Source: JANRLJ01 sp034437895
Lineage (GTDB): Bacteria; Chloroflexota; Anaerolineae; Aggregatilineales; Phototrophicaceae
DNA length: 12,551 bases
NCBI GenBank assembly: GCA_034437895.1
Contig: DAOTTO010000494.1
Coordinates: 1-12,551 of the forward strand
Reading direction: 5' to 3'
Each line of letters opens with the position of its first letter. The first letter of the stretch is position 1. The notes under the pieces are model-generated. The model was not told the DNA's origin. It saw only the letters and a list, made by a program, of their open reading frames with translations, and did no database searches. The translations under genes were made by a program, and so were the position numbers. Below, piece by piece: positions 1 to 6,728 of the stretch.

Positions 1-87
1 CTGGCGACGGATGGCAAATCCATGAGCGACAGCACCTTGATCGAGATGGATGCTCTGTGGGATGAAGCCAAGCGACAGGGATTGTAA
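1..87 (+). CDS. mazG: C-terminal end of probable MazG nucleotide pyrophosphohydrolase (partial)
   Basis: Only the last 28 codons are present, open at the left edge and closed by TAA at 85-87. The peptide ends in TLIEMDALWDEAKRQGL. This matches the typical MazG C-terminal signature, T-L-x-E-M-D-x-L-W-x-E-A-K, which follows the second MazG domain. MazG hydrolyses nucleoside triphosphates to monophosphate and pyrophosphate and is cytosolic. Catalytic residues lie outside the window, so the call rests on this short tail alone. A different protein with a similar helix cannot be excluded. Confidence 0.6.
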   Translation: MATDGKSMSDSTLIEMDALWDEAKRQGL

Positions 88-179
88 AGCCCTAAACGAG
101 AGAGCGCTAGAGCGCTTGCATCTTTTGTGCATTATCCATTTTTGTTTTAAGCTAATTGCTAAAAGCTAAAGGCTGTATA

Positions 180-2174
180 ATGACGAACCTGCCAGTCCGC
201 GAGATGGTGCTGTATAAACATGGGGTTGGGTTCTTCGTGCGCGAAGGGCAGACCGATTCGCAAGAAGTCGCGCTCACGTTTCGTGAAGATGAAATCAACG
301 ATGTGCTGAAAAGTCTTGCCGTCTTTGATCGCGCAGGTGGGCATGTCCTCGGCATCTATTATCAAACCCCGATGGATAAACAAGCCCGACTCGCCAACAG
401 TTCGATTCGACTTTCCGACCATGCCACCTTATACGAATTGGTGTCTCAACTGCGCGGGCGGGAAGTGACTCTTACTTTTGAATCCGTTCCCGGTACGCTG
501 GAAAATGTCGCGGGGCGGGTTGTCGGCGTGGACGGCCTCATTCAGCAGCAGCGAGCGCTTGGGATTGCGATTCCCAATGACGAGTCATTGATCTCGATTC
601 TGGTCGAAGATGGCAATGTGCGGGTTTTTCGCTTTAATGCCTTACGCACTGTTTCGATTCAAAATCCCCAAGCCAGTTATGACCTCACTTATTTTCTCGA
701 TACCAGCATGATGGAAGATACACGCCGGACGGTTAATGTGCGCTTGAGCGAAGGCAGCCATGAACTCGTGGTGTATTATGTCGCGCCTAGCCCCACATGG
801 CGGGTGAGCTATCGTATTGTCGCCGAAACGGATAAAGATCGCGCCAGTGGCACCGCCCTTTTGCAAGGATGGGGCTTATTTGATAATCGGCTGGAAGAGG
901 ATTTAGAGAACGTCAAAGTGACGCTGGTTGCCGGGCAACCGATCTCGTTCATTTATGAACTTTACGCCAGCCGCATCCCGAAGCGCCCAACCGTGCAGGA
1001 CGAAAGCCGCATTGCGCCGGGGCCGATTGAGTTTGAAGGAGCGCCCAACTGGGATAATGAGGTCGGCATTGTTTATGACGAAGTAGTTACAAATGACAAT
1101 GTAGAAGCACGACCGCGCTTTAAAAGTGGTGCTAAATCATCTGCACCTATTATGGCTCGTATGGAAATTGCCCAATCTGCACCTGCTGTCGCCAAGCCGA
1201 AAGATACAGGCGAGACGTTTCAATATGCCGTCACGACACCCGTTTCCGTCAAACGCGGCGAATCGGCGCTCGTCCCGATCCTCAATGCCGAAGTGAAATA
1301 TGAGCGCGAGCTGCTTTATAACGGCGCGAAACTGCCCAATCATCCTGTCGCCGCGCTGCGATTTACCAATTCGACTGACCTCACCCTAGAACGCGGCCCG
1401 GTCACGTTAGTCGAGAATGGTGATTATCGCGGCGAGGCGGTTGTACCGTTTTCCAAACATGGGAGTCAGGTCTATTTGCCCTACGCGGTTGAGCTAGGGA
1501 TTAAAGTCATAGAACATGTTGGATTACGCAACGAAACCATTGGCATGAGTATTACCGCAAAATATCTCATCTTTGAGACTTACAGTATTTCGACGACAAC
1601 TTATGTCATCGAAAATACGACCAATAAACAACGCACGATAACGCTTGAATCATCTCTGCTATCAGCGTATGAGCCGTTTGATATGCCACCAGCCGATGTT
1701 GAAACCGCGACGGATCGTCGCTGGAAGGTTAAAGTTCCGGCGCGGGCGAAAGTGGAATTTGTGCGTAAGGAGCGTGTGAAGACTCATCGCCATGAAGAAG
1801 TAAGACACTTAACCTACCAAAATCTACAAAAGTATTTGGAAAACCGCTGGCTGGATCAAGCGACTTTTGATGCCCTTGATGAAATTCTGAAAAATTTCGC
1901 GCTGATAAAAGACGCTCAGGCCAAAAAGACCCAGATTACGAATGAACGCAGCGCCATTTATACCCAGCAGGAGCAGCTCCGGGCGAATATCGGCGCGTTG
2001 CAACCTGTTGGACAGGAGGCTGCATTTCGCAGTCGCTTGCTCAACCAATTGGAGGCCACTCAGAATCGGTTGGATGCTATCGATAGAGAGATCGCGGCAT
2101 TAAATGTGAAAATTACGCAAGTGAACAGCGAGGCGGATCGTCTGATTGAGCAGCTTGGGCAAAACGCCAATTGA
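180..2174 (+). CDS. DUF4139-like domain protein with C-terminal coiled coil
   Basis: A 664-residue protein with no signal peptide or membrane segment, so probably cytosolic. I place the start at ATG 180 (MTNLPVREMVLYKHG), with AAAGG about 8 bases upstream; an in-frame TTG at 156 would add only eight poorly coding residues. The N-terminal third is beta-rich. Around residues 205-265 a P-T-W-x-x-x-Y motif is followed by W-G-L-F-D-N-x-x-x-E-D-L-E-N-V and then L-V-A-G-Q-P. This resembles the core of DUF4139 / mucoidy-inhibitor-A-like proteins. Residues about 575-662 are rich in Q, E, K, R, A and L in heptad-like spacing, consistent with a coiled coil. The gene begins 92 bases after mazG and ends against the terminator shared with the tRNA. 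Biochemical function is unknown. The family call is by remembered motif shape. Confidence 0.8.
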   Translation: MTNLPVREMVLYKHGVGFFVREGQTDSQEVALTFREDEINDVLKSLAVFDRAGGHVLGIYYQTPMDKQARLANSSIRLSDHATLYELVSQLRGREVTLTFESVPGTLENVAGRVVGVDGLIQQQRALGIAIPNDESLISILVEDGNVRVFRFNALRTVSIQNPQASYDLTYFLDTSMMEDTRRTVNVRLSEGSHELVVYYVAPSPTWRVSYRIVAETDKDRASGTALLQGWGLFDNRLEEDLENVKVTLVAGQPISFIYELYASRIPKRPTVQDESRIAPGPIEFEGAPNWDNEVGIVYDEVVTNDNVEARPRFKSGAKSSAPIMARMEIAQSAPAVAKPKDTGETFQYAVTTPVSVKRGESALVPILNAEVKYERELLYNGAKLPNHPVAALRFTNSTDLTLERGPVTLVENGDYRGEAVVPFSKHGSQVYLPYAVELGIKVIEHVGLRNETIGMSITAKYLIFETYSISTTTYVIENTTNKQRTITLESSLLSAYEPFDMPPADVETATDRRWKVKVPARAKVEFVRKERVKTHRHEEVRHLTYQNLQKYLENRWLDQATFDALDEILKNFALIKDAQAKKTQITNERSAIYTQQEQLRANIGALQPVGQEAAFRSRLLNQLEATQNRLDAIDREIAALNVKITQVNSEADRLIEQLGQNAN

Positions 2175-2213
2175 TTTTCGGGGTTTATTCAGGCAGGATA
2201 CAGCTTGAAAATT

Positions 2214-2240
2214 GTAGGGCGCGTCACGATGTGCCTTTAG
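2214..2240. repeat. Degenerate GGGCG-type hairpin downstream of the DUF4139 gene
   Basis: TAGGGCGC (2215-2222) can pair imperfectly with GTGCCTTTA (2231-2239), using G-U pairs and one bulge, around the loop GTCACGAT. It resembles a decayed relative of the cleaner GGGGCG/CGCCCC hairpins at 7499-7522 and 11064-11091. It may be a worn intergenic repeat or chance. Confidence 0.3.
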
Positions 2241-2260
2241 GATTTGGGGTTGGGAGAACA

Positions 2261-2289
2261 AAAAAACTCGCTTCGTGAGCGAGTTTTTT
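2261..2289. terminator. Bidirectional Rho-independent terminator between convergent genes
   Basis: AAAAAACTCGCT (2261-2272) is perfectly complementary to AGCGAGTTTTTT (2278-2289), with a 5-base loop TCGTG. The A-run and T-run flank the GC-containing stem, so a hairpin with a U-tract forms on either strand. It would end the plus-strand DUF4139 transcript and the minus-strand tRNA transcript, whose 3' end lies 9 bases away at 2298. Confidence 0.88.
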
Positions 2290-2297
2290 GCGGGATG

Positions 2298-2371
2298 TCG
2301 GGGCGACGGGATTCGAACCCATGACCTCACCGACCCGAACGGTGCGCGCTACCGGGCTGCGCTACGCCCCG
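2298..2371 (-). tRNA. tRNA-Pro (anticodon CGG)
   Basis: Read on the minus strand, a complete 74-base cloverleaf is visible. The acceptor stem is CGGGGCG/CGCCCCG with discriminator A. The D stem is GCGC/GCGC with loop AGCCCGGTA. The anticodon stem is CACCG/CGGTG with loop TTCGGGT, giving anticodon CGG, which reads CCG. The variable loop is AGGTC and the T arm is ATGGG-TTCGAAT-CCCGT. All stems pair perfectly. The 3' CCA is not encoded (the next bases are CAT), so it must be added by CCA-adding enzyme. D-arm and anticodon loop match bacterial proline tRNAs. A promoter lies upstream and a hairpin terminator downstream, so it is a single-gene transcription unit. Confidence 0.97.
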
Positions 2372-2383
2372 AATGACTCTGGC

Positions 2384-2412
2384 AGTGTACCGAAAAAGTA
2401 CGTTATTGGCAA
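2384..2412 (-). promoter_or_regulatory. Sigma70-like promoter of the tRNA-Pro gene
   Basis: On the minus strand, -35 TTGCCA (2412-2407) and -10 TACACT (2389-2384) are separated by exactly 17 bases. The -10 ends 12 bases before the mature tRNA 5' end at 2371, so transcription would start only a few bases upstream of the mature end. Confidence 0.75.
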
Positions 2413-2425
2413 GGCTCAAGTTGAC

Positions 2426-3040
2426 ATGACTGTAAACCATCCCGTTACGCTGACTGATCGTGTGCGTGCTTTAAGCCATCGTGTGATGGAGCCCATCGGC
2501 ACCGTGCTTTACCGCGCCGGATTACATCCTGATATGATTACCGTGGCGGGGCTGGTGATGGTGATGATCGCTTCAATCTTCATTGGACGTGGCGAAATGC
2601 GCCTCGGCGCGGCGATCTTGATTCTTGGGCTGCCGCTTGATGCTGTTGATGGGGCAGTGGCACGGGCGATGCAGCGCAAAGATCGATTCGGCGCGGTGCT
2701 GGATTCTTCATTAGATCGCTATGCTGACGGTTTCATTTTTGCAGCTTTGAGTTATCATTTTGCCATTCACGATCAGTTTAGCCTGATCCTGCTTGCGCTG
2801 GCAGCCTTGATGGGCAGCTTTATGGTGAGCTACGTGCGCGCCCGTGCCGAGGGTGTAGGCGTGGATGTCAAAATTGGGCTGTTCTCACGTTTGGAGCGTG
2901 TCGTCATTATCCTGATTATGCTGCTCGCGCCGAGTTTACTCGTGGGGGGGCTTTGGGTGTTGGCGATTGGCACAAACTTCACAGGACTCCAGCGTCTGTG
3001 GTACGTTTACAGAATTTTGAAGGACAGAGGGACATCTTAG
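2426..3040 (+). CDS. CDP-alcohol phosphatidyltransferase, PIP-synthase-like
   Basis: A 204-residue integral membrane enzyme. It carries the full CDP-alcohol phosphotransferase signature D-x2-D-G-x2-A-R-x8-G-x3-D-x3-D, with D72, D75, G76, A79, R80, G89, D93 and D97. These residues bind divalent metal and the CDP-lipid in this family. It transfers a phosphatidyl group from CDP-diacylglycerol to an alcohol, releasing CMP. The details 'DRYADG' after the motif, 'SYVRARAEG' and 'FSRLERVVI' farther on, and a C-terminal 'QRL', resemble actinobacterial phosphatidylinositol phosphate synthase (PgsA1) more than PgsA. Inositol-1-phosphate is therefore my preferred acceptor, as an inference. The open frame extends upstream through the tRNA, so ATG 2426 is chosen as the first ATG clear of it; its ribosome site (AAGG at 2411-2414) is weak. 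It precedes lgt by 2 bases, suggesting one transcript. Confidence 0.85.
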   Translation: MTVNHPVTLTDRVRALSHRVMEPIGTVLYRAGLHPDMITVAGLVMVMIASIFIGRGEMRLGAAILILGLPLDAVDGAVARAMQRKDRFGAVLDSSLDRYADGFIFAALSYHFAIHDQFSLILLALAALMGSFMVSYVRARAEGVGVDVKIGLFSRLERVVIILIMLLAPSLLVGGLWVLAIGTNFTGLQRLWYVYRILKDRGTS

Positions 3041-3042
3041 AT

Positions 3043-3969
3043 ATGGATTTTCAAAGCCAATTTATTCAAATTGGTAACGTGCAGATTCGCTACTACGGAA
3101 TCATCATCGTTACCGCCATGCTCATCGCCACTATGGTTGCCGCACGGCTGGCGAAGCGTACAGGTAAAGACCCCGAACACGTCTATGGGGCGCTGACCTG
3201 GGCGATTATTCCCGGCATCATCTTCGCCCGTTTGTGGTTCGTGTTGTTCCCGCCCAATGCTTTAACGGCAGGCTGCGGCAGGGCAGAGATTGATGCCATT
3301 TGCCGCAATACTGAGTGGTTCTTGAATAATTTCTTCGACTTGCAAAACGGCGCTATCGCCATCTGGAGCGGTGGCCTGAGTATTTTTGGGGCGCTCATTG
3401 GTGGGTTGCTCGGCGCGTATCTGTATATGCGCCGCAACAAACTGCCCATCGGCCCTTGGTTGGATATTGCAGCCGTTGTGCTGCCGTTGGGACAGTCACT
3501 TGGTCGTTGGGCGAATTTCGTCAATCAAGAACTGTATGGCACCCCAACAGGTGTAAACTGGTGGGGGCTGAATATTCCGCGTGAGTCGCTCCCGGAAAAG
3601 TATCGCGCTATCGAATATTATAGTGCGAAGTTCCACCCGCTGTTCCTCTATGAATCGCTGTGGAATCTCGCGGCCTTTTTCGTGCTGCTTTTCCTCTACA
3701 ATCGTAACCGCAGCCGCTTTCGTGCGGGTGATTTCTTCCTGATTTATGTGGCGCAGTATGCCTTTGTGCGCTTCTTATTAGAGTTTATCCGCGTAGAAGT
3801 GACGCTGGTGAACATCGGCGGTACAGAAGTGAATATGTCGCAGTTAGTGTGCATCATCGCCTTTATTTTGGCGGTTGGGATGCTGGTCTATCGTCACCGT
3901 CCGGGTGTCGTGACGAGCTATGAATCGGCAGAGTCTGTGTCGGTGACACCTGCTTCTGATAATGCTTAA
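3043..3969 (+). CDS. lgt: Prolipoprotein diacylglyceryl transferase Lgt
   Basis: A 308-residue polytopic membrane protein that transfers diacylglycerol from phosphatidylglycerol to the lipobox cysteine of prelipoproteins. Family motifs appear in order: RYYG (16-19), GGLSIFGALIGG (110-121), the Lgt signature GRWANFVNQELYG (154-166), HPLFLYE (198-204) and RFLLEFIR (243-250). The arginine, asparagine and glutamate residues important in Escherichia coli Lgt are present. The E. coli H103 position reads as phenylalanine here, a place where family members vary. An inserted loop after the second membrane segment contains C78 and C87. The start ATG 3043 lies 2 bases after the preceding stop, with AGAGGGA about 10 bases upstream. 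A longer in-frame start at 2953 lies inside the upstream gene and was not used. Confidence 0.95.
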   Translation: MDFQSQFIQIGNVQIRYYGIIIVTAMLIATMVAARLAKRTGKDPEHVYGALTWAIIPGIIFARLWFVLFPPNALTAGCGRAEIDAICRNTEWFLNNFFDLQNGAIAIWSGGLSIFGALIGGLLGAYLYMRRNKLPIGPWLDIAAVVLPLGQSLGRWANFVNQELYGTPTGVNWWGLNIPRESLPEKYRAIEYYSAKFHPLFLYESLWNLAAFFVLLFLYNRNRSRFRAGDFFLIYVAQYAFVRFLLEFIRVEVTLVNIGGTEVNMSQLVCIIAFILAVGMLVYRHRPGVVTSYESAESVSVTPASDNA

Positions 3970-3987
3970 TTAAGTAGAAAAGTTGAA

Positions 3988-4030
3988 AGTGACAAGTTAA
4001 AAGTGAAATAGTAGTATTTTACTTGTCACT
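3988..4030. repeat. Inverted repeat AGTGACAAGT / ACTTGTCACT after lgt
   Basis: A perfect 10-base inverted repeat (3988-3997 and 4021-4030). With one bulged T it extends through AAAA (3999-4002) and TTTT (4017-4020). The left arm and loop also contain near-direct copies of the AGT(G)AAA word. It could act as a first transcription-ending or mRNA-stabilising hairpin before the canonical terminator at 4044. Confidence 0.6.
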
Positions 4031-4043
4031 CTCTTAAACAACT

Positions 4044-4073
4044 GCCCCTAACTTTAGGGGCTTTTTGCTTTTT
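4044..4073 (+). terminator. Rho-independent terminator downstream of lgt
   Basis: GCCCCTA (4044-4050) pairs with TAGGGGC (4055-4061) around the 4-base loop ACTT, followed by TTTTTGCTTTTT. This is a textbook hairpin plus U-tract. It separates the lipid/lipoprotein operon from the ABC exporter operon. Confidence 0.9.
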
Positions 4074-4096
4074 AATACTTCCTTCACCCAAACCTG

Positions 4097-4105
4097 TGCG
4101 ATAAT
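4097..4105 (+). promoter_or_regulatory. Candidate extended -10 promoter for the ABC exporter operon
   Basis: TG-C-GATAAT (4097-4105) fits an extended -10 element and lies 34 bases before the ATG at 4140. No good -35 is visible at the usual spacing, which extended -10 promoters tolerate. Its place between a terminator and a gene supports it. Confidence 0.45.
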
Positions 4106-4139
4106 AAATCCGTGTCGAATAATTAACCGGGTAAAGTTC

Positions 4140-5084
4140 ATGATTGAATGCAACGAACTCACTAAAGACTTTGACGGCTTTCGTGCTGTCGATAAAGTCA
4201 CCCTCTCTGTACCTGCCGGGGCAGTACTCGCACTTTTAGGCCCCAACGGTGCTGGCAAAACCACTACCGTCCGTATGATGACTTCCATTCTGCCGCCGAC
4301 CTCTGGTTCTGTAAAAATCGCGGGCTATGATGTTGTGCAAGAGCCGCAGAAAGTGCGCTCCAAAGTTGGCGTTCTGACGGAGCAGCACGGCCTCTATGAA
4401 CGGATGAAAGGTCTGGAATATCTGGATTTTTTTGGCGAGATTTACCATCTTTCCCGCGTGGTACGGCAGAAAAACGCCTTGAACTTGATGGAGCGTTTCG
4501 GGCTAACTTTCGCTTTAAACAAGCGATTGGGCGAATACTCCAAAGGCATGAAGCAGAAATTAGCCCTCGTGCGGGCGATGCTCCATAACCCACCTGTGCT
4601 GCTATTGGATGAACCGACCTCCGCCATGGATCCTCTGAGCGCCAAGCAAGTGCGTGATGCCATTATTGAACTACAACGTGATGAACAACGCACTTTTATG
4701 ATTACGACCCATAATCTAACCGAAGCACAAGTTTTAGCGAATCGCATCGCCATCATCCGGCAAGGGCGGATTATCGCTGGCGGAACATTTGACGAACTTG
4801 CGCGTGAATTTGTGGGTGAGCCGTTGATGGAACTGCGTGTGAACGGGGAACTTAATGGATTAGCTAAAGACCTTGCACAGATGGTTGATGTATCCGATAC
4901 GGGAATCAATTGGCTGCGTTATACCGTTGCTGATCCTTATGTCACCAATCCTGCATTGCTGCGTTATGTCACAGGACTAGGCATTGATGTGGTGACTTTA
5001 TCGCCTGTAACGCGCACTTTGGAAGATATTTATCTGCAAGTCGTTAAAGAAGATGAGGCATCCCCCGATGGCGACAACCGTTAA
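4140..5084 (+). CDS. ABC-2-type exporter ATP-binding protein
   Basis: A 314-residue cytosolic ATPase subunit. It has Walker A GPNGAGKTT (34-42), a Q-loop glutamine (Q82), signature YSKGMKQ (133-139) in place of canonical LSGGQ, Walker B LLLDEP with D157 and E158, and H-loop H191 in ITTHN. The YSKGMK signature is typical of ABC-2/NatA-like exporters. The C-terminal hundred residues resemble the DUF4162 extension common in this class (ending 'LEDIYLQVV'). ATP hydrolysis would power the permease encoded next; the reading frames overlap by 17 bases, so the two are probably translationally coupled. The start ATG 4140 gives the normal N terminus; the upstream in-frame ATG at 4065 lies within the terminator. 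The exported substrate cannot be read from sequence. Confidence 0.93.
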   Translation: MIECNELTKDFDGFRAVDKVTLSVPAGAVLALLGPNGAGKTTTVRMMTSILPPTSGSVKIAGYDVVQEPQKVRSKVGVLTEQHGLYERMKGLEYLDFFGEIYHLSRVVRQKNALNLMERFGLTFALNKRLGEYSKGMKQKLALVRAMLHNPPVLLLDEPTSAMDPLSAKQVRDAIIELQRDEQRTFMITTHNLTEAQVLANRIAIIRQGRIIAGGTFDELAREFVGEPLMELRVNGELNGLAKDLAQMVDVSDTGINWLRYTVADPYVTNPALLRYVTGLGIDVVTLSPVTRTLEDIYLQVVKEDEASPDGDNR

Positions 5085-6606
5085 CGAAACTTTTGACCAC
5101 AGTTATGAGCCGCCTCGGAGTCGTTGGACGGAGTTCCGGTACACGCTTTCGAATGCACTCATCATTACCCGACGTGAAGTGCGCGACAGCTTTCGGGATT
5201 GGCGTATTTTGGGGCCGATTATCATTCTGACGTTTATGTTTCCGTTTCTGGCACAGTGGGTGGCAGCACGGTTTTCTGGTTTTTTGAGCAATTACGGCGC
5301 GGAGTTGATCGGTGAGCGCACGATTCCGTTCTTATTGATGATCGTTGGGTTTTTCCCGATTTCGATTTCGCTGGTGATTGCGCTAGAAACCTTCGTGGGC
5401 GAAAAAGAACGCCGCAGCCTTGAGCCGCTGCTCAGTACGCCGCTGACGAATACCGAACTTTACGTTGGGAAAACACTGGCAGCGATGATTCCGCCGCTGG
5501 TTTCCAGTTACGGCGGGATGTTCGTTTATCTTGCGACACTGCTTTTTAGCGATTTAGCATGGCGACCCCAACCGATGCTGATTATTCAGATTGTCCTGCT
5601 GACGACGGTGCAAGCGTTGGTGATGGTGACGGGGGCAGTAGTGGTTTCCAGCCAAACAACCAGCACCCGCGCCGCGAATCTGCTGGCTAGTTTTATCATT
5701 ATTCCGATGACGCTTATCATCAACGGCGAGAGCATCATTATGTTCCTCGCGCCGGATGCCGAGTCGCCGCGTGGAATTGCGGCACTATGGGCGATTATCG
5801 CGGGGATGCTCGTTGTTGTGATTTTACTGCTGCGCGTCGGCAACAGCATTTTTAACCGGGAAGAACTTCTCGGACGCACGATTGATAAACTAGCGCTGCG
5901 TGGAATACTGGCAAAAATTGGGTTATATATGCGCGCTGTTGATGACAAAGGAACACCAGCCCGTAATCTTCTCGATTGGTATCGCCGTGCGATTCCGTTC
6001 AGCCTAAAACGATTGAAAGTCCCGGCTTTGATTTCGCTGGGTGTTTTCCTCGCGGCTTTTATAGCGGGTTCTGTCGTCGGGTTGATACCGCGCTGGCAGA
6101 TTGCGCCCTACCTTCCCGCACAGGAAGAATTTTCTACCGCTGCAGGTTTCTTAAATACGTTTTTAAGTACATCCACGCAGGGACAGGCGATGATGTTTAT
6201 CTTCTCTCAGAATGCGCGGGTGCTTTTAGCCGCGCTCATTCTGGCGACGTTTACTTTCGGCGTGGCGGCTTTGGTATTAACCCCGCTTACATTTGCTATT
6301 TTGGGTTACATCTCCAGCCAAGTATTGATCGCGGGTTACAGCCCGATGCTGATTATCGGCGCGATTCTGACGCATGGCATTGTTGAAATACCCATCATCA
6401 TCATTGCTACGGCGATTGCGCTGCGTTTAGGCGCGGTCATTACCAAACCGCCACAGGGCGACACGGTGGGTCATGCTTGGATTGTGACGTTGGGGGATAC
6501 GTTAAAGCTGGTTTTAGGCGTTATCATACCGGGGCTGTTGATCGCCGCGTTTTTGGAATCGGTAGTCACGCCGCGTGTGGTATTGATGATTTTGCGCGGG
6601 TTGTAA
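5068..6606 (+). CDS. ABC-2 permease fused to a C-terminal SpoIIM-like membrane domain
   Basis: A 512-residue polytopic membrane protein, partner of the upstream ATPase. Residues about 20-250 form an ABC-2/NatB-like permease. It begins with a cytosolic helix 'ITRREVRDSFRDWR' and carries the conserved loop GEKERRSLEPLLSTPLT from residue 111. A hydrophilic linker spans about 255-307. Residues about 310-512 look like the SpoIIM/DUF95 family: 'FSQNARVLL', a membrane span, then HGIVEIPIIIIATAIALRLG starting at H436, close to the SpoIIM hallmark HG-x-x-E-(I/L)-x-A-I-x-(I/L)-A, and a final AAFLESVVTPRV. ATG 5068 is chosen over ATG 5053 because GAGG (5055-5058) sits 9 bases before it. SpoIIM is best known from endospore engulfment, but homologues occur in non-sporulators. 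The fused domain's role is unknown. Confidence 0.88.
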   Translation: MATTVNETFDHSYEPPRSRWTEFRYTLSNALIITRREVRDSFRDWRILGPIIILTFMFPFLAQWVAARFSGFLSNYGAELIGERTIPFLLMIVGFFPISISLVIALETFVGEKERRSLEPLLSTPLTNTELYVGKTLAAMIPPLVSSYGGMFVYLATLLFSDLAWRPQPMLIIQIVLLTTVQALVMVTGAVVVSSQTTSTRAANLLASFIIIPMTLIINGESIIMFLAPDAESPRGIAALWAIIAGMLVVVILLLRVGNSIFNREELLGRTIDKLALRGILAKIGLYMRAVDDKGTPARNLLDWYRRAIPFSLKRLKVPALISLGVFLAAFIAGSVVGLIPRWQIAPYLPAQEEFSTAAGFLNTFLSTSTQGQAMMFIFSQNARVLLAALILATFTFGVAALVLTPLTFAILGYISSQVLIAGYSPMLIIGAILTHGIVEIPIIIIATAIALRLGAVITKPPQGDTVGHAWIVTLGDTLKLVLGVIIPGLLIAAFLESVVTPRVVLMILRGL

Positions 6607-6640
6607 TTCAATACCGCGACTCAACCCGAATAAAACAGCA

Positions 6641-6665
6641 TATAAACGCACACTCGGTTTATAAT
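6641..6665 (+). promoter_or_regulatory. TATAAT box inside overlapping inverted repeats, candidate leader switch
   Basis: TATAAAC (6641-6647) pairs with GTTTATA (6657-6663). The 9-base loop of this hairpin, plus two stem bases, is the left arm of the larger hairpin at 6646-6682, so the two structures exclude each other. A perfect TATAAT (6660-6665) lies in the same stretch, but no convincing -35 is seen 16-18 bases upstream. This may be a promoter with an operator-like repeat or an RNA switch. Confidence 0.35.
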
Positions 6666-6689
6666 GTATGACGAGTGTGCGTATTTTTT
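6646..6689 (+). terminator. Hairpin with T-run after the ABC permease gene
   Basis: ACGCACACTCG (6646-6656) is a perfect inverted repeat of CGAGTGTGCGT (6672-6682), with a 15-base loop, followed by ATTTTTT (6683-6689). It lies 39 bases after the permease stop, so a Rho-independent terminator is the simplest reading. The long loop is less usual. Confidence 0.7.
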
Positions 6690-6728
6690 CATCGGACTCA
6701 TTTTTATCAATCTATCATTGAGGTGATT

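Noticed and set aside
101..116. AGAGCGCT tandem copies after mazG as a terminator hairpin
   Set aside because: The stem is only about 4 base pairs with a usable loop, and the following TCTTTTG is not a proper U-tract; more simply a short direct repeat.
176..181. TATAAT immediately before the DUF4139 gene
   Set aside because: It overlaps the ATG start codon itself and has no -35 at suitable spacing, so it cannot be this gene's promoter.
2288..2425. N-terminal extension of the phosphatidyltransferase frame
   Set aside because: The frame runs antisense through the tRNA-Pro gene and part of its terminator; the family-like protein begins at the ATG at 2426.
4442..4909. A 155-codon minus-strand open frame opposite the ABC ATPase
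   Set aside because: It is serine/arginine-rich, lacks a start signal and mirrors a gene with intact Walker and signature motifs.
5976..6386. A 136-codon open frame on the plus strand
   Set aside because: It lies wholly inside the ABC permease/SpoIIM gene in another frame, has no ribosome site and an atypical composition.
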